NCBI GenBank assembly: GCA_016720805.1
Contig: JADKJZ010000006.1
Location: 62,001-126,000, forward strand
Reading direction: 5' to 3'
From: Gemmatimonadota bacterium
GTDB lineage: Bacteria > Gemmatimonadota > Gemmatimonadetes > Gemmatimonadales > GWC2-71-9
Length of the DNA: 64,000 bases
Part shown: positions 52,518 to 60,541 of the stretch, one piece after another
How positions within the stretch are numbered: position 1 is the first letter of the stretch
Layout of the letters: every line of letters begins with the position of its first letter
The notes under the pieces: generated by a model
The model's database searches: none
What the model was told of the DNA's origin: nothing
What the model saw: the letters and a program-made list of their open reading frames with translations, nothing else
Position numbers and translations under genes: made by a program

Positions 52518-53312
52518 CTATCGGACCCGCACACAACCATCCAACTTCCGGTGCAGCAGCGAGATGAGCGACAGCCAGTCGGCAGCGTCTTCCTCTCCCT
52601 GCCAGAGGATCTTGGGCTCGTGTGCGAGCGGATTCCGCACCGCGGCGAACGTTCCCTTCAACAGTGCCGCGAACCCTTTGTGCTCAGACCGCTCGGTCTC
52701 GGTCTGAAGGGAATTGAAGGCAAGCATCGGCCGGTCGACCGAGAAGACCTGATCGACCAGGCCCGCACCATCACCCGGCGCTCGTGACACCTCCCGAATC
52801 CGTTGCGCAAGCCCCTTCGCCGCCTCAAACACGGCGTGGAAGTAATTGTCGTGCATCAACTCCACTCGGCAGTACTTTAGGACCTCGGGGTGAATCATCC
52901 TGCCCTTGAACTTGGCGCGGATCGTCCGAACTCGCGCCTCGGCCTCATCGAGGGTTGCTGCCTGCTTCACCCGATGGAAGGTGCCGTCGGCTCCGTAATG
53001 GAAGCCGGCCAGCACCAGAACCCCATTCAGCTCGGTTCGATGAACCTCGAATTCGGACGACTTCCCGGCGAACCGCGCCGGTGCCAGAATCGCCGCAATG
53101 AAGCCGAGAATCCCGTTGGCGCAGCCATCTCGTCGCTGGAGATGCGAGAACACCCAGTAGAGCCGCTTCCACTTGGTGGATTCTCCGGAGTTGTCGTCGA
53201 TGCCCCTACCCTTGAGGATGCGGTTGATGTCCGAGCCGGATCCTGCATCGCCAACCACCTTGGCCAACGCCTCCACGATCGCGGTAGCGAACATCGGCTC
53301 CTTTGTCGCCAT
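52518..53312 (-). CDS. Ymh-family (TIGR02391-type) protein of the type I RM locus
   Basis: 264 aa. The C-terminal half has the family pattern CRVELMHDNYFHAVFEAAKG, LVDQVFS, MLAFNSLQTETERSEHKGF, LLKGTFAAVRNPLAHEP. This domain is often found next to restriction-modification genes, and the RNPLAH motif recalls HEPN-like/Abi ribonuclease centres (R-N-x-x-x-H). It begins directly after the hsdS stop and is the last gene of the fic-hsdM-hsdS operon. Confidence 0.75.
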   Translation of the reverse strand: MATKEPMFATAIVEALAKVVGDAGSGSDINRILKGRGIDDNSGESTKWKRLYWVFSHLQRRDGCANGILGFIAAILAPARFAGKSSEFEVHRTELNGVLVLAGFHYGADGTFHRVKQAATLDEAEARVRTIRAKFKGRMIHPEVLKYCRVELMHDNYFHAVFEAAKGLAQRIREVSRAPGDGAGLVDQVFSVDRPMLAFNSLQTETERSEHKGFAALLKGTFAAVRNPLAHEPKILWQGEEDAADWLSLISLLHRKLDGCVRVR

Positions 53313-54539
53313 TCACTTGTCAGCAGGAAGGAGTTGCGCGGAAAGCGCGGCCGCAAGATTTCGCGCCTCCGCATCGGCATTTCGAATCCTCTCAGCAGAG
53401 GTCCTGATACCCGCTACTACTAGACGGAATTGGCGCTGCATCTCTAGTGGTGGCACAACGATCGGGAAGGTCTTGAGAAGGTTCAAATTGATGTGCGGAA
53501 CACCTGTTGCCAATGTGCGACTCGCAAGTTCGGCAACCCCGGCAGGCGAGAGCAGGTATTGCGCGAAGTAGACAGCGTCCATTGACCCCGGATCGAGGGT
53601 GACCTTCATCTGGCTCTGAGAGACCACGTACTCCGTGTAGGCAGCACCGTTCGGAATGCGTCCAACCTGACCGAGCGTTCCGCGCTGCGTGACAATGACG
53701 TCTCCTGGTCGCGCCAGATTGCGCCTGAGCGACACAGCCTTCTCGGCAGAGACGTAAACGAAGTCATTCTCCACGAAAGCATCCGAACCGAGCCTCAGGT
53801 TCGAACCTCTGATTACCGGAACGCCCGGAGCTGTGACATAGTCAGCGCTTGTAAGGCTGGACCCAAATGGCCCACCGGCAATTGCATGAGGGATAGCTGC
53901 AGCGAGTTCCTGAACAGCCCGAAGTCTCCAGCCGGGGGGAAACTGGCTTGAGCAACCGGGTAATACGTGTTCTCCGAACATCTCCAGGAAAACCGACCGC
54001 AACAACTCGTCGACCAGCCGGCGGCTCTCCTCGCGCTTGCGCCGGACGGCGTCCGCCCGGTCGAGCAGTTCCGCGATTCGACGCTGCTCGGCGATGGGGG
54101 GGAGGGGAATTCGCAAAGCACGAACGGCGGTCGCCGAAATGTTCTGCTGTGTTACTCCGTTCGCACTTAGGAGCAATTGTTCCTGAATGCTTTGAAGCCA
54201 ATGTAGCAGGTATCCCTTGTCGAGTTGCTCCGGGAGTTTCACCTGAATGCCAAGAATCGCTTGATTCAGCGACATTGGCACAACACTTACCGCTGTCTTG
54301 CCAACCGATCCGTACATTGCCAGAAGCACTGTGCCCGCCGGCACGAGACGGCCCCCGATCGACGCCAGACCCTCCGGCGTGATCGACTCTTCAGTGACGC
54401 GCACTAGGCCATCGTCCGCGTTCAGATCGGAGATCTTTGCCCACGGGATACCACTGCCATAGTAACTCGCATTCCCCCTTCGCGGCGTGCCACCACTTTG
54501 GATCACGCATAGCTCTTCGAGTCTCATTCCTCGGTTCAC
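53313..54539 (-). CDS. hsdS: Type I restriction-modification specificity subunit
   Basis: 408 aa, overlapping hsdM by 4 bases. Two target-recognition halves: the first ends in LRIPLPPIAEQRRIAELLDR, followed by a central helical spacer (REESRRLVDELLRS); the second contains AGGPFGSSLTSADY and ends in FPIVVPPLEMQRQFRLV plus a C-terminal helix. This determines the bipartite DNA target of the HsdMS complex; the target itself cannot be read. Confidence 0.95.
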   Translation of the reverse strand: MNRGMRLEELCVIQSGGTPRRGNASYYGSGIPWAKISDLNADDGLVRVTEESITPEGLASIGGRLVPAGTVLLAMYGSVGKTAVSVVPMSLNQAILGIQVKLPEQLDKGYLLHWLQSIQEQLLLSANGVTQQNISATAVRALRIPLPPIAEQRRIAELLDRADAVRRKREESRRLVDELLRSVFLEMFGEHVLPGCSSQFPPGWRLRAVQELAAAIPHAIAGGPFGSSLTSADYVTAPGVPVIRGSNLRLGSDAFVENDFVYVSAEKAVSLRRNLARPGDVIVTQRGTLGQVGRIPNGAAYTEYVVSQSQMKVTLDPGSMDAVYFAQYLLSPAGVAELASRTLATGVPHINLNLLKTFPIVVPPLEMQRQFRLVVAGIRTSAERIRNADAEARNLAAALSAQLLPADK

Positions 54540-56092
54540 TTCAACATCCCCTCAATCGCATCCAGATCCGCCGCGATCTCCTTCTCGAGCTCGCGCAACC
54601 TCTCCAGAATCACTGCCGGCTTCTCATACTCCACCGCTTCGTACGCGACCTCACGGTAACGGTTGATTGCCAGGTCATACCCATTCTCCCGGATCAACTC
54701 CACCGGCACCATGAACGCCTTGGCCGTCCGATCGGTATCCTTGCCCGCATCGCGTGACTTCCACTTTGCGATGACGTCCGGGATGTCGTTCTCGGCAATC
54801 TTGTCGCGCTTGTCATCGAGCGAGAAGCCATCCGCTTCCATCTGGTAGTACCAGACGTGTTCGGTGCGTCCACCCTTCACGAAGATCAGCACCGCCGTGC
54901 TCACACCGGCGTACGGCTTGAACACTCCGGACGGCAGCTTCACGATGCCCTGCAGCTCGCACTCGTCCACCAGGATCTTCCGGAGGTCCTTGTGCGCGTT
55001 GCTGGAGCCGAAGAGCACACCGTCGGGGACGATTACCCCGGCCCGTCCGCCAACCGCAAGCAGGTCAACGATTCGGTTCACGAAAAGCAGCTCGGTCTTG
55101 GTGGTCTTGAGCCGGAGCTCCTCATGGATGTCGCCCTTGTCGATGCTCCCCTTGAATGGGGGATTGGCGAGCACCACATCGTAGCGGTCGCGCTCCTTGT
55201 ACCGCTTCGAGAGTGTGTCCATATACGCCAGGTCCGGTCGGTCGATCCCGTGGAGCATCAGGTTCATGAGCCCGATGCGCACCATGGTCGTGTCGAAGTC
55301 CCGGCCATAGAACGTCGACTCTCGCAACACCTCCCACTGCTTCGGGTTGGTGAGCTGATCGCCGAGGGATCCGCGCTCGATCCCATCCTCCCCGACATAC
55401 CGATGTTCTGCCGAGGTGAACTGGGTCAGGAGGTGCTGGTAGGCACCGAGGAGAAAGCCGCCGGTACCGCACGCCGGGTCGCAGATCGAGTTGCCAAGGC
55501 GCGGATCGACGAGCGACACAATCATCTGGATGATGTGGCGCGGGGTGCGGAACTGGCCGTTCTTTCCCGCCGAGGCGATTTCCGACAGGAGGAATTCGTA
55601 CAGGTCGCCCTGCAGGTCCTGAAAGTTCTGCCCCCCCTCCTGCCGCTCCCTCTCAAGCTCGGCAAAGAGCTCATCGATGATCGCCACCGCTTCGACCAAC
55701 AACGACGCCTTCGGGATGATGAAGACGGCATCCTGCATGTACTGCGCAAAGTTGCCCTCCTCCCCCTCGATCCCTTTGATGAAGGGGAAGACATTGTCGC
55801 GCACGTGCTCGAGCATCTCTTCCGCCGGCAAGTGCCGAAAGCGGCTCCATCGCAATTCCTCGGCGTCGCGCGTCTCCCGCCGGCGATTCTCGTATTGACC
55901 CGCGAAGAGCGATGTGAACGGTTGGCCCGTAAAGGCAGCGTCGCCGCGCCGCTTCTCGTCCAGCGCGTCGAGGCGGCGCATGAAGAGCAGATACGAGATT
56001 TGTTCGATCGCGGAGAGGGGGTTCGCGATCCCACCCGACCAGAAGTGGTTCCAAAGTGCCTTAACCTTGGAACGAAGTGCCTGCGTCAGCAT
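54536..56092 (-). CDS. hsdM: Type I restriction-modification N6-adenine methyltransferase
   Basis: 518 aa from ATG 56092 (MLTQALRSKVKALWNHFW), 4 bases after the fic stop. SAM motif DPACGTGGFLL (205-215) and catalytic NPPF (310-313). N-terminal helical domain with SAIEQISYLLFMRRLD. It methylates adenine in the HsdS target and forms the restriction complex with HsdR. Confidence 0.96.
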   Translation of the reverse strand: MLTQALRSKVKALWNHFWSGGIANPLSAIEQISYLLFMRRLDALDEKRRGDAAFTGQPFTSLFAGQYENRRRETRDAEELRWSRFRHLPAEEMLEHVRDNVFPFIKGIEGEEGNFAQYMQDAVFIIPKASLLVEAVAIIDELFAELERERQEGGQNFQDLQGDLYEFLLSEIASAGKNGQFRTPRHIIQMIVSLVDPRLGNSICDPACGTGGFLLGAYQHLLTQFTSAEHRYVGEDGIERGSLGDQLTNPKQWEVLRESTFYGRDFDTTMVRIGLMNLMLHGIDRPDLAYMDTLSKRYKERDRYDVVLANPPFKGSIDKGDIHEELRLKTTKTELLFVNRIVDLLAVGGRAGVIVPDGVLFGSSNAHKDLRKILVDECELQGIVKLPSGVFKPYAGVSTAVLIFVKGGRTEHVWYYQMEADGFSLDDKRDKIAENDIPDVIAKWKSRDAGKDTDRTAKAFMVPVELIRENGYDLAINRYREVAYEAVEYEKPAVILERLRELEKEIAADLDAIEGMLK

Positions 56093-56096
56093 CCGA

Positions 56097-57161
56097 TCAA
56101 CCTCGGTTCTCAACTCGTACCCACTTGGCCCCTCGGCCCCTGCCAATCAATTCGATCCTTCCCTCGTCGCGCAGTCGCCGAAGCAACAGCTTGACCCAGT
56201 CCCGGCTCACCCCTGGGCTATCCGCCAGGATGTCGGAGATGCTGAACGGAGTGACTTGCCGTGCGATCGCTTGCTCCACCACGTCTTCCTTCGATCCACG
56301 ACCGACCCGGATCGTGCCAACGCGCTCCTCGAATTCCTTGTAGGCCGCGATCAGCACCCCCCAGAAGTAGCGCATCCAGGGGAGCGGGTCGTGGCGGTCC
56401 TCGTGCCACCCCACCGAGCTCCGTTCCAGTGCTTCGTAGTAGGTCTCTTTCGACTCCTCGATGATTCGTTCGAGCGAGATGAAGCGCCCGACTTCGAAGT
56501 CGCCCTGGTAGAGCAACATGAGCGACAGCAATCGACCGGTTCGGCCGTTGCCGTCGCTGAAGGGGTGGATGGAGAGGAAGTCGAGGACGACCAGTGGAAT
56601 CAGGATCAAGGGATCACGACCCGCGTCCCGTGCCGCCCGGTGGTTGTCCGTGAGGTCGGCCATCAACTGCGGTACTGCCACGGGCCCCGGCGGCACGAAA
56701 CGAACCCGGGTCACCCTCCCCGAAGCATCGCGCTCAACAATTTCGTTCTCGGTGGCCTTCCACTGTCCGCCACGCCCGCTCTGATAGCGATAGAGTAGCG
56801 AATGGAGTTGCAGGACCAGATTGACCGAGAAGGTCATCGCCCTTCCCGACTCGTGAATCAGCGCGAGCGCGTCGCGGTAACCTGCGATCTCCTGCTCCGA
56901 ACGATTCGCGGGCGTACTGTTCCGGAGAACCATTGCCTCCACCCGATCATGTGGAGCAACGACGCCCTCAATGCGGTTCGACGACTCGCTCGACTCTACC
57001 AGGGCGACGTTCCGTAGCCCTTCGAGCACTTCCGGGGTCTGGCGCCGGAACAACTCCTGACGGCCACGGAAGGTGCCCAGGACGGCAAACGCCGAGGCAT
57101 CAGTGGGGTTGAGACGGATGGCGTCGAGATACGCCGGGGTGAGCGATGGCAGCGTTGTCAC
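56097..57161 (-). CDS. Fic-domain protein with N-terminal inhibitory motif
   Basis: 354 aa. Fic core HPFSDGNGRTGR (199-210) is complete. S61-N-R-I-E65-G66 fits the inhibitory motif (S/T)xxxE(G/N), so the enzyme is a self-restrained class II Fic. A C-terminal winged-helix-like segment (SISDILADSPGVSRDWVKLL) follows. Fic proteins transfer AMP to target proteins. It is first in the fic-hsdM-hsdS-ymh operon, immediately behind a consensus promoter. Its role in restriction is not known. Confidence 0.92.
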   Translation of the reverse strand: MTTLPSLTPAYLDAIRLNPTDASAFAVLGTFRGRQELFRRQTPEVLEGLRNVALVESSESSNRIEGVVAPHDRVEAMVLRNSTPANRSEQEIAGYRDALALIHESGRAMTFSVNLVLQLHSLLYRYQSGRGGQWKATENEIVERDASGRVTRVRFVPPGPVAVPQLMADLTDNHRAARDAGRDPLILIPLVVLDFLSIHPFSDGNGRTGRLLSLMLLYQGDFEVGRFISLERIIEESKETYYEALERSSVGWHEDRHDPLPWMRYFWGVLIAAYKEFEERVGTIRVGRGSKEDVVEQAIARQVTPFSISDILADSPGVSRDWVKLLLRRLRDEGRIELIGRGRGAKWVRVENRG

Positions 57162-57180
57162 TCGAATTGGGGACGGATCT

Positions 57181-57221
57181 ATTTTAATGGAGCAGCATTA
57201 GCGTGTCAATACTCCATTAAA
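57181..57221 (-). promoter_or_regulatory. Consensus sigma70-type promoter for fic-hsdMS, bracketed by a 10-bp inverted repeat
   Basis: On the minus strand TTGACA (57204-57209) and TAAAAT (57181-57186) are 17 bases apart. TTTAATGGAG (57182-57191, plus strand) and CTCCATTAAA (57212-57221) are a perfect inverted repeat: one arm lies just upstream of the -35 box and the other overlaps the -10 box. The layout suggests a repressor gating the methyltransferase operon; the Fic protein's winged helix is a candidate. Confidence 0.75.
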
Positions 57222-57239
57222 GCACCAAATTACCCAATT

Positions 57240-60063
57240 CTAGGCAACCAATGACTGAGTGAGCGCCAGAACCTCGTCCAGTTCGCCCCCTCCAAAGACC
57301 CCGCGGATCCCGTCGGGGTGGATTCTGGTGAAGGGGGCCGCGACGAGGTCGGCGCGTTCCAATTGGCGCCGGTCGAGGACGTAGGTCCGGAGCGCTTGGA
57401 GGAAACGGATCTGTAGCGCCGAATAGGTGGTGTGGGACGCGATGAACTCCTCGAACGCCCGCGATACCTGGGTCGACCAACGCTCCAAGGGCGCCACACC
57501 CAGAACATGCCGCAGGAGCTGCAGGAATGTGGCGGTGCGAACATCGTACGTCTTCCGCAGCCGCTCCTCATCGATCCCGGGATCCTGTCTCCGGAGAAGT
57601 TCAGCGAGGTCGCGGAGATCCTGATCGGAAATGTCCCCGCCTTGCTGAAGTCGCTGCAGCACCGGATTCGCGGCGAGCAGGGCCTGGATCGTCTCCTCAA
57701 CCTTCCGGCGATAATCGGCGATCGCGAGATCGCGGCCATCGGGGCCCGAGACAATGCGCTCCCGCACCGCCGCAAGGTCGGCGAGGTTGAGGTGGACCAT
57801 CGCCTCCGGGCGTGGCTTCCGAAAGTGCATTAGCGGGGCCAGCCGAGATGCGACGTCGCGCAGGACGGCATCGTCGAGGCCCGTCCACCAGACATCGCCG
57901 AGAATTTCCTGAATCAGCGCCTGCTCACGGGCCACGAGGTTCACACCGAGCGGGAGCTCCTCGACCTGTTCCATGATGGAAGCGCGCAGCGCATCGAACA
58001 CAGCCTGGTTGCCAGCAGCCAGTGCCGTTCCGAGCTCGACGAGATCGATCTGCAACCGATAAGACTTCGCTTCGACATTCGCCGTAGCGCGCATGACCGG
58101 TGCGATCGATTGCCGAAGGAAAACGAGGTCTTCCGGAACGAGGCGATCCCAAAACCCGTCAGCATTGACCTGATTCAGGAGAGTCCGGTTCTCCCGGACC
58201 ACAACATTGTTTGCCGGAAGCGCGGTCAGATCACCTCGTAAATCGAGCTTGAGGCGGGTGATGGCCGTGACGTCACCCTTCGCGAACAACGTGTCGAGCT
58301 GGTCGAGCCGGGCGCGGAAGAGCCGAACCGGCATCGGAACCTGCGATCCGGGTTCACGGCCGCGCGGCTCCAGCTTGAAGTACTCGAAATTCGCCCAGCA
58401 GTCGATGATGAGAAAGCGATCCTTCTCGGGACACCACTCCTTGCGCAGGGCGGGATCGTTCTCGAGGACCCGGGTGCCGCGACCGATCATCTGCCAGAAT
58501 TTCACATACGAGTAGACCGGCTTGGCAAAGACCAGATTGACGACTTCGCGGACATCAACACCGGTATCGAGCATATCGACGGAGATAGCCACGCGAGGCA
58601 TGTCGCGGGTTTTGAACTGGTCGAGCAGGCCACCCCTTCCCGTGCACGCGTGAGTCGTCGGAGACGATCACCCGTGCCAACTGTCCGCGGTGCTCGGGAT
58701 ACATCTGGTCGAACAGTTCCTGCAGTCGACGCGCGTGCGACACCGAGCAAGCAAAGATGATCGACTTCCCCGGCAGCGTGCCCGTCGGGTCCTTGATCGA
58801 CTCCTCCATGAAGTCGCGCACGATCAACGCGTTCGTCCCGCTGTTGACCACCTTCTTCTCCAAGTCGGTTCCTTCGTAGTCGATCGCCTCCGGGTCGAAC
58901 CCTTCGATCTCGAGCTGTTCCCGATCAGTGGCCTCCAGTGTCCGCCCACGAATGCCATCGACCTGGAACCGAGTGCGCACCCTCAGCACTTCGAAGTCGC
59001 AGAGATACGGCGGGTCGTGCGCGATCGCCTCGTCATAGGTGTAGGCGAAGGTCGGTTGACCCGGCGGACATTCAAAGAGGGCAAAAGTGTTGTGGTCGAC
59101 GTGATCTCGCGGAGTGGCGGTCAGCCCGAGGGTGACTCCCTGGAAGTAGCGGATCACCTGTTGATAAATATTGTAGATGCTGCGGTGACTCTCGTCGGCA
59201 ATCACGAGATCGAAGAAGAACGGCGAGATCCACGTCTCGGGTGTGGTACCGGCATGAATCAAATTGAGCATTGTCGGATACGTGGTCACGTAAATCCGTC
59301 GACCCCGCTCAAACGTGCTCTCGCCCTGCTCCGGCCAGCGCGGTGTATTGGGTAGATGCTCCTTGAAGGCATCCAACGCCTGCTCTTGTAGCGCGACCCG
59401 GTCCACGAGGAAAAGCACCCGCTTGGCCCAATGCGCCCGCTGCAAGACGTCGACAATTCCGGCGGCGACGCGGGTCTTGCCGGTACCGGTTGCCATGGCC
59501 AGCAGCATGCGCCGCTTCCTGCTTGCGACTCCCTCGAGGACACTGCGAATCGCCTCAATTTGGTAATCACGTCCCGCAATCTTCGTATCGATGAGTTCCG
59601 CGCCGAGCGGTCGGCGCGTCTCCCGGCGCTGCAACAACCATTCGAGGTCATCGGGGCTCGGAAACGCCGGCGTTTCGCGCGGCGGGTAGTCCTCCGAATC
59701 CCAGAAGAAGTGTTTGTGTCCGTTGCTGTACATCACCAGCGGAAGCGTGCCACCGTTGATCCGCTGCAGGTTCTGGGCGTATTGCAGCGCCTGCTCCTGG
59801 CCCACTTCCGCGTCGCGAGAGGTCTTCTTCGCCTCAACTACCGCCACAGGCCGACCCCGAGCGAGGAGCGCGTAATCAACAAATTGATGGCCGTGGTAGG
59901 GATGCGGATCGCGAATCGTGCGGACTTCCCGCGGTGCCGCACGGAGGTCGATATCGAGTTCCTCCGAAACCTGTGTCGGATCTCCGAGGTCCCAGCCGGC
60001 GAGGCGAAGATCCCGATCAATGAGCTGTTGACGCGTATCGGCTTCGGAGTGCGGTTCGCTCAT
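57240..60063 (-). pseudogene. hsdR: Type I restriction endonuclease subunit HsdR, interrupted by a single-base frameshift
   Basis: One base too many in the C run 58633-58636 breaks the frame between SDDSRVHGKG and GLLDQFKTRDMPRVA; without it the protein is 940 aa. N-terminal nuclease domain with FVDYALLARGRPVAVVEAKK (D63, E77, K79), Walker A ATGTGKT (191-197), helicase box DESHRSIYN, TATPRD, and GRGTRVL in the second half. The C-terminal part resembles EcoEI-type HsdR. As sequenced, restriction would be lost while modification remains; assembly error is an alternative. It is transcribed toward fic but that operon has its own promoter. Confidence 0.88.
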
Positions 60064-60257
60064 TATGACCTAGTTGGTCGGGGGGCCTGGCGATCACGGT
60101 CGATGTGGCACAGTCGCGAAACGAGGGGTCCATTCTGAGGATAATACCGCGACGGGGCGACCGTACCCTGGCGGTCTCCCTCGCCCTCTCGCGGTGGATT
60201 CCGTATGGGTAAAGATGGTCTCCCCGTGGGGGTAACCTTCGAAGTGGGCTGACTAGT

Positions 60258-60431
60258 AGGACCTCGACCTCGGAAAGGCCCTTCGACTGCGCGTCGGCTG
60301 CGCCGCCGCTCCGCTCAGGGTGACACCCTCTCTCCCCTCACCCAGTGCGGCCCACGGCCGCGCCCCGTTCACCGCCGCGCATTGACATGCGCGGCTGAAA
60401 AACCGTTCGCGGTTCGCTGGTCGCCGTTCGC
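60258..60431 (+). repeat. Right copy of the island direct repeat, followed by an inverted period-7 array
   Basis: 60258-60366 repeats 48094-48209 (45 of 47 identical at 60280-60326). Four heptamers CGTTCGC, GGTTCGC, TGGTCGC, CGTTCGC follow at 60404-60431; they are complementary to the GGCGAAC units at 48028-48041. The 194 bases between the hsdR start and this repeat (60064-60257) hold no gene I can see. No CIRCE element is visible upstream of dnaK. Confidence 0.75.
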
Positions 60432-60541
60432 CGTCCTGCCATTCCGGCAGTCAATCCCGGTACGCCGATTGCCTTTCCCTTGGCCAATCGCGTCCGGGAT
60501 TCGCCTGGACGCCATTCTGACGCCGGCGTTCAGGAGCAGAT

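Noticed and set aside
48164..60257. Integrase, transposase or tRNA attachment site for the island
   Set aside because: No such gene or tRNA is seen inside or at the edges; the direct repeats alone define the limits.
60432..60541. CIRCE or sigma32-type element before dnaK
   Set aside because: I find no TTAGCACTC inverted repeat and no convincing heat-shock promoter.
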